This document shows positions 1 to 13,700 of a stretch of DNA of 64,000 nucleotides, piece after piece. Position 1 is the stretch's first letter. Each line of letters begins with the position of its first letter. Under the pieces are notes generated by a model. The model was not told where the DNA came from and ran no database searches. It worked only from the letters and a program-made list of their open reading frames with translations. Source of the DNA: Straminergon stramineum (lineage: Eukaryota; Streptophyta; Bryopsida; Hypnales; Calliergonaceae). The stretch is from assembly GCA_963920665.1 (NCBI GenBank), contig OY987272.1, positions 5,151,001-5,215,000 of the forward strand, in the 5' to 3' direction. The position numbers and the translations under genes are program-made.

Positions 1-127
1 GTTTCAATTTTTTTCCGGATACTAGTCTCCAAATTTATCAAAATTTCAGACATGCTTTAAATTCTGCTTGATTACTCACAACCTGACCCCATACGTAGGG
101 TACTGACCTTATTCTCAACGTGCTCAC

Positions 128-2464
128 AAGAGCTCTATGAACATTCCTGACTGCTTGCAAGGCCGCATAGAGGTCTTCCATAGCTCGACGACGAGCTCGT
201 AGGTCTGCCAAACGCAAATCCGCCTGTGGGACAGAAAGTCCACCATCACATCAAGCACTCCTTCAGAGTTAACAGGAGACGATCTCAAAGGAGCAATATA
301 CAACTGATTAGCATACACTACGCACTAGTCTATATCACACCTATTATAAACCTGTTATAACAACCGATTAAAAACTATCTAAACAGTGGATACTTCACAG
401 GAGAGAGCCTTACGTCCAAGGCACCGTCGCTCCAGTGCTCCTCCGCTGCACTGCTTAGCTCCATTGAAGCACTCTCTGACAAACCCTGTTCATAGAAAAC
501 TCCCAGAATTATGATCAATCGTGCGTAACCTTCAAAGGGCCAAGGACTCATAGTTATAAAATAAACCAAATTGATAGATCATATTGTGCAAAATATAATT
601 CAGATAGAACCAAATCTTATATACAATGAAGAACATTGCATGTGTTGGACAGAAACAAAACAAAATTGAACAAAACAAACACCCCTACATGACTGCTCAA
701 AAACCATGAGGCCTGCTGGTCCTTTAAGGGTTAAATGAAGATCCACGTGAATAGAATACTCACTCAGCGGTAGGTAGAAAGTAGAAAGACACTAAACATA
801 CGACCTGACCTGCTAGAGAGTGAGGACTTCATTAGTGTGAGAATTTCCTCAGACAAATAGGAGCAGCTAGAAACTCACCAAAGCAATATGTCGGAGACGA
901 ATAATGTCCATGCGAGCTCGTGTGTCAAGCTTTTCCACATCCTCTCGTGCACGAGCTGCAATAGCCACGTCACAAATTAGTTCAAAGAAAGAAAAGCAGT
1001 ATCCCCTAGTAGAAAACATACATTCTGTTGACCCAAACATAAAGAGCTTACTGTCACTGCAGAACTACCACAATCCAAAAGCCATGACACAACCAAAGCA
1101 CATCGTCTTACCATCAAGTTTCAAAAAACCTGATCCCAGAAGGGCAACATCTGCACGAGCTCTCATGTCAAGGCGCAGAATTTGCCTGCACACATTCAAA
1201 CAAGAAGCAAACCAAAGAATTCAACTAAGGCAGAGGGACCTAAATGCAACACCTTAAAATCTGGAACAATGAATCCACATTGGGGGAGAATGTACACCAC
1301 CTTCACAATCGGCACTCACCGCCGTTTTAGTCATCGACCAATACAACTTCGAACCTTTATAACTTTTGCATACAATATCCAAATAAGGCATAGTTGGGTG
1401 AAATGGAATCCCCTAGCAATTGGCAACAAGAATCAATAAAAACTGGGTCACGCACCGTGACAAGAGGAGCAAGTCATTGCGAGCCCGTTCGTCGAGGTTC
1501 TGCGCACCCTTGCACATCAACATGGCGTCATTCACGGCACGCCGCGCAGCTGCGGCAGGCCAGCCGCTCTCTTTCACTTCACATCGGCATCCTGTCATGT
1601 TATCCCGCCTTACATTCTCCCTCCTTCCCCCAATACACTTTTGCATACATCCCAGGCTTGATGCCGAGAGCCACATGATTGCTGTGTGCCCCAAATGGCG
1701 ACTCTCCCGCAATTTTAACCTAATTTGGGCAATTGCAGGGTTTCGGGTTCAGCCTCCTGCGACCAAACATCCACAAACGAGCATTTGAGGTAATTGCTAT
1801 TTACCTCAATCACTTGTTTAAATTGCACTACTATTTGAATTCCACATCCTGCAAAGTTTAGGGCTCAGACTCAAGCAACCAAACGACTGTGCAGCAGGTT
1901 CAGCTAAATCAGAGGCTCTTTAAAGACCTGATCGAATCTAAATATCTACGACAATACCTATTGTTCGACATTTGTGCATATAAGGGTTTTGCGCATTACC
2001 TGATGATTGGCACTCACTTCATGCATGACTGCCCCACTCCTTCGATACCCTCCTTCAAATGGAAACCTCCACTCACCTGCATTGTGAAAATCGTAACCCG
2101 ACTCTTAGAGTTTCACAAAAAGAGCATTAGAATCTCACAAGGAAACCACAACCTCAGTAGCCATTGCAAAAGAAATGGCGACGATTGTGTACTGCAATAC
2201 TGGAATTCAAACAAGCAATTGAGGTGAATAGCTGCTACCCAACATCCAGAAGTTGGGCAAACTCTACCTGGTTAGGGCAAGCGAAACTTACCGAAAGAAA
2301 TTGGGAAGAAATGGCAGATCGTGAAGATTCTGATTCTGTTACTCTGAGAGAGGATCCGTGAAGAGTATCAGGGGGACGGAAGCTGAAAAGGGAGAGATTC
2401 TGCCGAAATGGGTATTTTTCAGGGTAGTTCTCCTGTTGTTTGGAGAGGGCGTTCCGACCAGACA
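128..2464 (-). CDS. Multi-exon coiled-coil protein gene, partial; possible plastid RETICULATA-RELATED-like
   Basis: Exons on the minus strand join in frame at GT-AG sites: 1549-1456, 1185-1112, 955-879, 485-414 and 223-128. Spliced, they encode an Arg/Ala/Leu-rich, coiled-coil-like chain with the recurring core LDxRAR. Examples are NLDERARNDLLLLS, GFLKLDARAREDVEKLD, AAEEHWSDGALDADLRLADL and RAMEDLYAALQAVRNVHRAL. Phases agree at every junction; for instance the split GCT codon between 1112 and 955 restores LKLDARARED. A further exon at 2464-2292 ends in a good donor (gtaagt) and has a Ser/Arg-rich, transit-peptide-like composition, but the exons between 2290 and 1550 are unresolved. The gene continues past the left edge. 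From memory of the family, this resembles the N-terminal region of chloroplast RETICULATA-RELATED 5/6-like proteins. That name is tentative, while the existence of the gene is well supported by splicing. Confidence 0.62.
719..736. repeat. Isolated end of the TTAACCCCTAAAGGACC repeat family
   Basis: The string ctggtcctttaagggttaa inside an intron of the minus-strand gene matches the right-hand terminus of the repeat family common at 19-59 kb. No partner end was found nearby. Confidence 0.3.
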
Positions 2465-2661
2465 CTGAAAAGGGGTGATGATTTGTAAGTTACGCTAGTG
2501 AGCGAGATTCTCGTGGAGCTTCAGATTTGAGAAACTGATGAGAATTGTGGTGAAGGTAGACTGATGTTTGCACGTCTGTGAGTGTGTTCATCTCGGCTGT
2601 TGATTACCACACCTTACCCATCTGGGACATTCACATCAAGGGTAAAGAAAACGCGGAGTAA

Positions 2662-3093
2662 GATAAGGTAGACCAGCCCATTTCCGCCAGCTTCCTATAA
2701 CCGCCATCCTATTTTTGGCCGCATCTCCAGTTCTCCACCATAAAACTCACCTAAATCCATTCACTATTATGACAATTTTAGTGCATTAATTCCAACTTGG
2801 GTAACGTGTCAGCCTTTGATTGGTAGACCCCCCGTGTTAATAGGTACATGTAATGGCGGTTATAGGATTAGGATAGGACGTTTATGACTCAAGTCTAGTG
2901 GCAGTTTTGTAATTTAGGGCAGACCACTTTAGAAATTCATAGAAATTACAATTTTTATCGGAAAATTATAATTCCACTTGAGTTTGATTCATGAAACATG
3001 CGCACACCTCTGAAAAATATGTGCCCCTCCTAGAGTTGGTCCTAATATACTCAAATTGCAAATCAAGGTGGTAATAGGTTGGTCTACCTTATC
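2662..3093. mobile_element. Fold-back / MITE-like element, about 432 bp
   Basis: The ends are inverted copies of a 17-mer with one mismatch: gataaggtagaccagcc at 2662-2678 and its complement at 3077-3093. A second inverted pair lies inside (cctataaccgccat near 2694 and atggcggttatagg near 2854), so the element can fold on itself. No transposase frame is present and I see no clear target-site duplication, so the superfamily is not assigned. Confidence 0.5.
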
Positions 3094-6000
3094 CGCACCC
3101 ACAACATTCTAGAATGAATGTGGACCTGTAAGTGGAGTCTGGATCAAAGATCCCATAATAGATACCCTATGCTTGGGTCAAATTCATTAAAAAATAATTC
3201 AAAATATAAATAAACATGGTATGTAATGACATTTTCAGAAATCATTATATGGCATACAGTAATTGAATAGTGTAGAAAATATTAATGAAAATGATTTGAA
3301 TCCTAAGAAAAAAGCCAATGAAAAATGAAAAATAAAAAATAATATACATACCAAGGAAGGAGTACTACATAATTTCACACACTGGAATTTTAACTTTACA
3401 ACTATTTTTAAATTTTTTTTACAAAAGGAATTTTAATTTTTTTCATTTGGGCATAATACAATAATGTGGGATAAGACTCCAACCAAAAGTTTCAAATCTA
3501 TGGCTACATATGAGCATATATAAGAAGTAGTGATAATTAATTAGATATTGTATTTGGATAAGGACATTCCTCTCTTAAAAAATACAACAATCGTAATTGA
3601 TGATAATCTAATAATAATTCAAATCCACATACTATATCAATATTGCTATTGCTAATAAAATTTCACTCAATGTTCTAAACTTTCTAAAATGAAGTTGCAA
3701 ATATCAAAAATTGAGTTAACGAATGGGAATTCACATAAAATATAAATGATTTCACAAGGGACCAAATGAAACTGACCCTAACGTACGGTATATGGTAATC
3801 TGCAACAAGGCTATAACCTTATATTACATGAGGCTATTTTTGCGAAATGAAGTTGCAATGAAAAAATCCATCTAATAAATTTGGAGAAAATTTTTGGAAT
3901 TGTGCATTTTTTTCTCTAGTAAGTAAGAGTTGTGACAAGTATAAAAATTTAGTACAATGGGCAATTTCATTAAAATGGCATATGCCATGCGCCATTTTTG
4001 ACATACTTTGCGCCATTTTAATGGAATGCCGTGTAGTTTCTAACATATTCTTCACCATTTTAATGGAATGTTGCGCCATTTCATCATCATACCACCATTT
4101 TAATGAAATTGACCATTACACCAAATATGAATGTACTATATGTGGAGAATTTTAGTCATTTGTATTGGCTCCACATGTTAAGTAATCGAAGAATTTGTCA
4201 AAAAAAGGTGATTTTTTGGATGGAAGGCCATGAAAATATGTCAACTTTGAAATACTCTTGAATGCTCATTTCATTTTTTGAATTTGTTCAAAAATATGTC
4301 TTTATAGCACAACATCATACACAAACTAAAAACATGATTTCAAAACTTTCACTAACAAAGGAATTGAACCCTACTTATTATAAGCAAAACTATCCAATTA
4401 TAGTGTTAGTGTTATGTACACCACAATACAAACAACCACATTTTAGAGTAAAGAATTACATGAAGTTGCAAAGGCTCCGACAAGTTGATGACACTTGTAG
4501 TCCTCCATTCCATCTTATATAAGTGTGCATTAGAAAGCACATCTCAACACAAATCTTCAATGTCAATGAAAATCAAGAGTCTTGAAGCCCGAAGCTAACA
4601 TAATCTCATCAAAACTAAGAAATGTTGAAGGGGAGGATACTATTGAACCAACCCAAGATCAAACATCTCCTTGCCAACCAACTTTTACAACATTCTTCCG
4701 AGAATCTATCACGTCTTTGCCAGACCGGAAGCAGTGAAGTGAATCAACATAGTTGGTAATTAGCAAATTAAATGAGTTCAAGAAATGCATTTGTGAATAC
4801 AACTAGTCATTACAAAAACATACCTTATAGAATAAAAGGATACTGAATCACCCTAAGCTTAGTCTCGTTCATCATTACCAAATGCATTAGCACAAAAACA
4901 AGTTTCTCAATACCAAGCTAAAAAAGAACTAGAATGAGAAAACAACTTACAACATTAACAAAAGTTTAGAAGATGGAAAAAAATTCAAAGTAAAGTTATG
5001 TTTAAAGCTAGTGAATACATGATGGTCTACCCAAATCATAGAATGAAACAATAGTGAATGAAACAACATTAAATCACCTTTCGCAACATAGAATCAAACA
5101 ATACAAATGAATTAATGCATAATCACCCATAATCACCCTGAACAACACATAATCAAATGAAGCAATGCATATAACACCCTATATATAATATTGAATCACT
5201 CTAAATTGAAACATGTTGGTCATTACATAATTAAACAACACAAAACACGTTACTCAGTACCAAAACAGAAAAACTAGTACCTCGTCTATAGTACTATAAG
5301 AACATCATCAATGGCCCTATATATAATGGATAGTAATGGAATTATTGCCATGTGGATTTGGAAGGTGCTTCTAACGTAGCCACAATGGCTATCCAACAAC
5401 AATAAGATTGAGGCACCAATAGCCAATTATTTACGCAATTTCGGAACAAAATTGTGAGCAACATGGGGTGGGGGAAAAATTTTCCCACGTAGGAAGATAG
5501 GAAATATGGGGATTGCAAAATTTATAGAATTTTATTCCTAAAAAGTACTCATGACCCATAGCCAATGTCTACACTCTTCCAATTCCAATCATTCAAGAAC
5601 TAATTTCCTCCTCACTATTTCCTACTTTCTTGCTTACTACTTCGGAACATGTGTCATAACCTTGTTAGTCCCAACCTTAGAAAAGACCAAAAAAACACAA
5701 TCCAAGTTTTAGTTGGAAATTTGTTTCAACCCTTGGTTGAAAATATTGCACCCTACAAGTTGGTTATTAGGCATGGTTGACAATTGGTGCCTCTACCTTA
5801 ATTATTTTTCTATACTTAGAGCTTGCCTAGTATTTGCAATAGTCAATGTGCCCTCCATTCCTCTCTTTGTGTTGTGAAAGAGTGCTAGGTGGCAACGACC
5901 AACACAAATACAAATGCATCATCAATGGTTATTCATTACAAGAGTTTTATTAGTGCGTGCAGAGTCCCTCCATTTTTACTATGAATTGTGGCATTTCAAG

Positions 6001-9000
6001 CAAACCAATGGTTGCACTCTTAATGTAATCCTATATGCCCATAGGGAGCAATATATTTGTATTACAATGATTTTGATATATAGGAAAATTTGATTGAAGA
6101 TTGTTGAGAGAATGGTAAATCAAGAAAGGAAACGGTATTGTGGCCAAGAGTTCAAGAAGGTTATGCCTTTCATGGTCATAAATTATAATTGACCAAACAT
6201 AGTTACTCTTATTACATATAAATTATTTCACCAAATTTTATTGGCAAATAAAAGAGGATTTCAGCACACTTTAGTATGTATTATTTGGACATCATGTGAA
6301 TAAGTCATAAATTTTCAAAGGTCAATCTTAACCGGGACAACATGGCCGAAACAACAGAACCAAATAACACTTTTCAATTTCGGTTTTGTTGTTTTGGTCA
6401 TGGTTTTTTCTAATAGTGTTTACCAAAAAACAAGTAATCACTATGTTCTTATAGACTTTGTTTTTAATTGTGTAGTTACCATTTGTTAATTTGTGATGCA
6501 TTTTTCAGGTTCAAATGTATGTAGGTGTTGCATTGTGGCTAGTGTTGACTTCATGTGTTTATACCTATAAATTTTAACCTTATGGGGCTCATGTGACCTC
6601 ATAGGACAATTTTTGTGACCCTTTGAAGGTAGCTTAAAATAAGCCACTTTTGAATTTCTCTATCAAATTTCTCTTAGTATGAATTCAAGAAGTACACCAC
6701 TTACATGATGTTGTTTATCACCATCATCTTCAATTTTGCTAAAAATTTCATACTATTTTAAGTATTTTTGTAATTACTATGATTTTATGAAGAAATTACT
6801 TCAAAAAATCATATAAAAATCATTTTCATGTTTTTCATTATGAAAAATTGATGCTAAATTTTGGATATATAACAATATTTGAGAAAAATATAAAATTTTA
6901 GAAAGACATGTTTTAATATAGAAAACTAATGAAGTTTGACCAAATGAGAATATAAAAAATGTCCTACTAATTCTTGCTTAAAACGTACAAACTCTATTTA
7001 TGAGAACCCAAGGTTGATTTTAAATATATCTACTTTCAACAATTCATAGTTTATTCATATAGTGTCCAAAAAATGCAAAAAAATAGAATATAAAGTACCC
7101 CTTTGACTTCCAACAAGACTCAACAAAACATTTGAAAATTTTAGAATAGACATAATGCTTAATTGCTTATTTGGATGAAATTAAGAGTAATTATCTTAAC
7201 AAGAGTTTCAAATATAATCCATGAGAAATAATTTTTTTTGTTGGTGTTCATATATTTTTTGCTAAAGAAAGTGGTCATGCCAAAAGTACAATGTATAGGA
7301 TTGCACATTGAGACATAAGGTGAATTAGCCAAATTGTCGCTTTGACTCACTTCAATTCCTCCATTATATATCCAAGGGGACATAGCCATGTATGCACAAC
7401 CCACCATAAATTGATTTCTTAGAATTGAGAAGAGTTGTCACAGTGAGATTTCCATTTGTATGTAATGCTTGGCGAGATACAAATGCATATTAGCATCAAT
7501 GCTAGGAGAATCGATTTAGATTTGAAGACATCCTTAGTTTGAACTTGAATGTTGCATCTTTATAAAATTTACAAATTACAATTCATGGATGGATTATTTT
7601 TGTACCTCAAGATTTGCAATATTTGAGTTCTAAAGTGTCACTCATCAAGAGCTACACTCACATCTAGTCCTTGGAGATGATTCTTTTCAATTGGGCACCC
7701 AACTTTCTCTTGTTATCTTTAGAAGTTTGCAAACAACAAAGCCTCAAGTTAATATGTAAAAATCAAGCACACCTTTATATTTGTATACAAATGAATGTCT
7801 TGAAGATTTTCCTTGACATCCTTAAAATTGAGAAGTGATTATGCTAAAATACACAACTTAATCAAAGAAAGCTATGTACACAATTTTGTGGCATTTGGAT
7901 GATTCTAGAATAATGTTGAGGAAAGATGGATGACAAACTATTTTTCATCCATTCTTTTCTTGGTAGTTACTTGAATGAAAGTTGCTTGGAAACTATTGAA
8001 AATTTTCTTTCTTGAGATATTTATGACTCTTCATGAGAAGAAGGATCACAAAAAATTGTTTTCTCAGTATATTTTGGTAACTTGCAGCTCCTTGCTCTTG
8101 AGCTCAATTAAATCCACAAAAATAATAGTTTCTATATTTGAACTAGGGAAATAAAAATTATCAACTCTAATTTCTCCTCCAATTTGAAAATTTGAAAAAT
8201 ATCTATAATTGAATACAATATTGCAATCTGAACTAAAGTGTATCATGAATTTCTATTGATTTTCTATTTATAAAATGACTAAAAAATTCTGTTAATTTTT
8301 TTGTGATAATTTGAAATTACGTTGAATATATCTATAGAAAAAATTTAAAATGTTTCAATTATATATAGTTTCAAAATGGGAACTTTAGTGGTCATAGGGT
8401 GATAGGGCCCATGTTTTAGGGTTAATTCCATTCATGAAGTATACATATTTTTAGCACTTTGATTTTGTTGAAATTCATACATTGGTCACCACACAAGAGG
8501 ATGCTAACAAATTTTAAAAGCACCCTTTTATCACCCTACAAAGATTTAAGGTAGGAACACCTAAAGCAAACACTTATTAGAGATGACTTGATCTTCAGGG
8601 TTTGTGCAGAAATATATGTTGTCTACAAGTTAGGAAATGGTTTAAGAAACCAACAAAATTGGTTTAATATTTTTTCAAGCTTGTATGAATATTTTACATA
8701 TTTTTGAAAACAAATTCATAGATGCACCTACTATGGACACTAGATTAACACCAAAGCAGGCATAGAAACATCCAAAAGCAAAACACTCTAAACTTGAATC
8801 AAGTGCGGGTGATTGACTACTTCTTGAAAGAGTGACAACTTCTTGGAACCCCACTTGTTTACTTTGGGTCCACAAGTCCTTGGATTGAAGTTGTTTTTTA
8901 GGTGTCCGTAAATGACTCGTGGTACATTTGGGTGCTTCTACCTTACATTGTTTGATAATACCATCCATCCATCCTCACATGCTCATAATCAGTCGAATTT

Positions 9001-9110
9001 CAGGTGCACGTGCGAAATGCTTGAAAATAGGAGCCCAAGCTGAATTGGTATCAACCAAATTCTAAATTATAGGGACATGCCAGCATCAATCTATAATAGA
9101 GGGACATTCC
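3094..9110. other. AT-rich intergenic DNA without a recognised gene
   Basis: Apart from one fold-back element at 3956-4117, no frame here shows domain-like sequence or a convincing exon chain. Short open frames are those expected by chance in AT-rich DNA. A stretch near 7299-7335 recurs near 22,090 (ggattgcacattgagacata), showing that part of this is dispersed repeat. Confidence 0.5.
3956..4117. mobile_element. Short fold-back element with internal repeats
   Basis: A 23-base end (3956-3978) and its inverted copy (4095-4117) differ at one position; the core is aatttcattaaaatgg. Between them an imperfect unit, gccattttaatggaatg, occurs about three times and is itself partly palindromic. The size (about 160 bp) and structure suggest a MITE or fold-back. 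No target duplication was established. Confidence 0.45.
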
Positions 9111-9339
9111 TCTAATGTTCTCAGGAAGTAGATTTTGGGGATACCAGTCCAAACCCTGTTCTGAACACGGCTTCCACAGATCTGAAGGAATCGGCAAGGG
9201 TTTGAGCTATGTCCCGTGTGCCCCAGTTGCTGGCCTGTTGTTTGAGCTTTCGATCGACGCACGCTCCCCGTGCATTCGAAATTGTCCCCCGAAGCAGCTT
9301 GCTGGTAAGGAGTGGCAGTGAAGCTCCACTGCTGGAGGG

Positions 9340-10704
9340 GTTGGATCCTCTACACCGAGGAAGTCGGTAGGATTCTTTTGCTTCTGCTTCCTTATTGCGG
9401 TAGCGTTTGTGGGGGACAGGACGAGACGCAGGCCATCACTGCCCGCTTGCAGGGGCACCTTCATTGTCGTTGTGATCTATGGCGTGAGCCGTGACTTCGT
9501 CATCGTGGCACTCGATCTTTGGTCTGGAGAATATCTTACGGTTCGAATTGGTGAACACTCCATCTCTCCCTCTTCGTGTTTTTGTTCTCGCATCTCGTTG
9601 CGCTCCTTTTCTGAACCTGCACCTCACTTCATTCCTTGTGAGAGCTGCCCCGGAATCTGTAACTGAATTTGGAATCGTGGGACACCGTCTTATAAAATCG
9701 CATCTGTGAGCCTGGCACAGGTTTCTTCCTGTTCTAAAGATTCTTTCGCATGTTCTGATCTGAATCTTGCATTTCCGTGATTTAGAGATGAACGAAAACG
9801 ATCCGTTCAGGTGACTTGTTTGAATCTCCGAGGAATTTCTTTGTGATTATGTTTGTGAGTTGAGGTGGTGCAGGGGTGGTCAATCTCCAAGGAATCAATT
9901 CCGTAGATGAGGTACGGTATTTGGAGTCCGTTTTACCCAGGATCTACTCGTCTCCCCTACGACAGTCAGATATTTGCCTGAAATAGAAATTCCTTTTATT
10001 GCTTCTTTCTCTACTGGTCTTTGAATGCAAGTAGAAGCTTGTTGCCGTGGAGGAGCAGCCTGCTTCCGCCGGTCCATGGGTGTCGTAAGCGAAGAAGGGC
10101 GATGTCGATATCGTGAAACTTTTTGTTTAGGTTTTAGGTATGTTCCTGAGTGACAATGCCACTCCTTTTTCGTTCTTTTTGTCTTAATTATGAGGTGTTG
10201 AGGGGAAGTTGAATCCGATTAGCCAGCACTAATTTTCTGTTTTGTGGATGGTTGTGGCAGAGGACCAGCCTTTGGATACTTTAGAAGTGTAGAAGCCAGA
10301 AGCCAGCAAGCTTAGTGGCACCTGTGATTTCTAACATCTTAAAACCTCGCATCAGTGTGCGTCACTCAGGTTTCTCCCTGTAACTCCATACGATTCTTTC
10401 GTGTGCCCTATTCTGATTCTTGTGCGTCCGCTAGCTAGAGAAGAACAAAAACGGTTCATTAAGGAAAATGGTGTGAAGCTCAAAGGGAAACTTGTTTGTG
10501 TTAAGAGGGTCTGTGTGTGTGGTCCATCTTGAATGGGTTATAATGGATCTCGCCCAATTTTGTCGTATCTTACTTTAGAACTGGTCACCATGCGCACTCT
10601 CCACCTAGTTTGTACTCCGGAAGACCTGGGGGAGGCAACCTTGAGTGATTCTTATGTTATCAAAAGCCATGGCGATGTTTTTCAGAGATGGCGTGATTTG
10701 AAGG
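9340..10704 (+). promoter_or_regulatory. Upstream/leader region of TNL1
   Basis: This region aligns by eye with the DNA in front of the other two receptor copies (30,755-31,434 and 62,950-63,645). The shared words include gtcggtag, gggacggga and the block around 10,535-10,640. Retention in all three copies suggests promoter or 5' untranslated sequence. TNL1 differs in carrying an internal duplication: about 9,670-9,870 is repeated at about 10,335-10,530, which adds roughly 665 bp. Transcription start and leader introns cannot be fixed from sequence alone. Confidence 0.45.
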
Positions 10705-13700
10705 ATGGAACAGGGGAGCACTAGCCCGCCTACCAGCACAAGCGATGGCGATGGCCATGGGTTAGTAGTACCTGTGCCTTTTGATTTCTTGCATCATCGC
10801 TCCTCCGATGAAGAAAGCATCTTGGCTAATCTGATCCCAGTAGCGAAACTTGCAAAATGGTGTCATTGTTGCAAATTTTGTGTGAACTTCGATCAGAAAA
10901 TATGGTTGAGTCTCTCTTTCAAAATTGATTGATTGGTTGTACTTTTATTTTCATGGATAGGAATTACACAACCAAAGCACAAGGTGTTTTTGAGCCATAG
11001 TGGTGCACAAAAAGGGTTTGTGGAACAATTGTGTGTGGACTTGGAGAGATGTGACCGCCATCCATTTTTTGACAAGCGTTGAGATTGCTTGCCCATTGGA
11101 AAGGATTTTCCAAGGCTTATCTTTGAAGCTATTGAACAATGTGAAGTTGGGGTGGTGGTGCTATCGGAGGACTTCTTCACTTCAAAATGGCCCATGTTGG
11201 AGTTGGTGGCCATGGCCAATGTCAAGAAGAGGAACCCTAGCTTCACAATAATTCCGACATTTCTTGGCATTACATTTTCTCAATGTTGTGATGTGGATAA
11301 CCATAAGAGATGGTTATCATTATGGCAAAGTTGGGCTGAATGTGATAGTAGGATTGATTTGAAAGATTGGGAGAATGCCTTGCAATTGTTTGGCCCTACA
11401 AATGGCTTGAAGTACAACTTTGAATTGGGGGAAGTGAAATTTCGAGATGAGATAGTTGAAGCCATTTGTAAGTTGGTTCCCCTGGGGACAAGGTTTGAAG
11501 ATTTTCATGTTCAAGGGAGATCCCGTTTGTGCAAGGTTTGTGTGAAAATCAATCATTTGGATGCTTGTATGTCCATTTTGTCTTTAAGGTCAACAATTAT
11601 AAGGATGCCATTTGGATGACTAGAAGTATCAATTATGATTGGATGTCATTGGTGTTGGTAGTGATTTCTAATTCTTTTTGGTTCAAATTCCTTGATTTTA
11701 ATTGATTTCTACCTCTCTTGTTCAATGTTTAGGTGATACATGAAAGGATTGAGGAATCCAAAGTGTCCTTGTCTCATGGGGTCCGTATAGTAGGAATATA
11801 TGGAGTTGGAGGTATTGGGAAAACTACCATTTGCAAGGCTATGTGTAACAATTTATTCAAGGAGTATCGAGACAAAGTATGTCATGTTGAGTTGGGAAGT
11901 CAAAGTGAAGAAGAAGTCTTGAAAGAAGTGCTTGGAAAGCTTACAGACAAAAATCTTGAACGGTTGGGAGCAATGAGTGTGGACAAGGTTTGTTGAATTG
12001 ACCATAATTAGAGAAGCATATGTACACTTTTTTGATTTGTTGTGTTTATTGGAGTGGAGTGCATTTGGACAACTTTTCTATGTTTTTTAAGTTGATTGAA
12101 CTTTGCTGCTTTTCAGTTTGTTTGTGTTTCACTAAACTTGAGATTTGATTGACTTGCAGTATCGAGACCACCTCATGAGAGATATGATTAATGTCAAAGT
12201 CTTTTTGACAATTGATAATGTGTCAAGTACAACAACCAATCAAGCTTTGACTCTTCTACGAGCAAACTATGGCCTTGGGAGTGTTTTGCTTGTGACAGCA
12301 CATTCGGTGAATGAATTGACATCTTTGGGGATTGATGCAAGTGAATGCATGGAAATGCCTGAATTGGAGTTGGAAGAAGCAAGGTCTTTATTTCTCTATC
12401 ATGTTGCATGTGTCCCTCGTTCATACTCGAGCAACAAGGATGACCTTGATTTGATCTCATCTTGTATTCAACGATGTCATTTCAAGAAAGGTGATGGCAT
12501 TAGTTATCATTACCATCCATTGGCGTTGCAAGTGTTGGGAGAGCAATTGGGGTGTATTGGATATGTTCCATCGCGGTGGCAGTTTCTATTGTATGAAATT
12601 GACTTTTTGAACCCTTCTGGGGAGCTCCAACACCCTGTGTTCTCCATCTTGAGAAGAAGCTTTGATGCATTGAATCGCATAGACCAACTTCTATTCATGG
12701 ATGTGGCCCTATTTTCACCTTACAAAGGTGGAAATATTTCATTCAAATGGAATGTTTTTGAATGGTTTGGTAAAATTCATGGAATACCTGTGATTAATGT
12801 GATGGGATGGGTGAGTATTCTTTGAATTCATAGTTGTCAATGTTTGTTTCCTTGATGAGAAGTGCAATTAGTGGGACCATTTGTTTACATGGCCTTAGAA
12901 TTCTTGATTTTTTGAGAGTTTAGTGGTCAAAACTTCTTGTGTGTCATTTTGACAACTTTGAGTGGTGGTTCTCCAATGTTAGATTTAAGGACCAAGTGTT
13001 CAAACTTTCAAGTCTTGAAATGAGCTTTCAGTTGTTGGAGAGGTCCTTAGGGGTCTAAGATTAGGGAAGGATGTGAACTTGAAATCTCAATTGGCTCTCA
13101 ACCAACTTAGGTTTTTGAAAGACATCTTCAAGGCTTTAGTTTGTGGTTGAAATATTGAACCCCGGAGTGCATTCAACCTTGGACTTTTAAAATCTAGGAT
13201 GGATTGGAAGTTAAGATTTAGATCAAGCTATTGAATTTGCAGAGGAGTGTTTGATACCCCTTCTATTCCTTTTTGACATTGCAATTGCCAATTTTATAAA
13301 ATGTCTATGTCTGCTATAGTTTTTTGGTGGTGGATGAGGACCTTGTTTGTTGCACTACTTTTTATGATTTGTGTTTGTTTTTATTTGCTTGTAGTTGGAG
13401 AACTTGAAGAGAAAATCGGTGTTGGAGAACCTTGGCGATGGACTTGGCAAAATTGGCATGCATGACCTGTGGCGGGAGTTTGCACGATTGGAAACTAAAG
13501 TTGGCAAGTTTGAAGAAAGATGATGGACCTTTGAGTGGGATGAGTACAATGCACTTGAGGAAGCCAATGTCACCAGGGGTGCTTGTTTGCTTAACCTAAG
13601 GCGGATGTTTTTCTTGGATAAGGGATTTATGAAGTTGGAGGATGTGAATTTTGTTTCTTTCCCCAATTTGACAGTTTTGAAGCTCCGTATAGACTTTGCA

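Noticed and set aside
3966..4110. CRISPR-like or regulatory tandem array
   Set aside because: The spacers are not distinct, the units are imperfect and palindromic, and the context is a plant fold-back element.
8675..8968. 97-codon minus-strand frame
   Set aside because: No recognisable domain, no paralogue in the window and no splice context.
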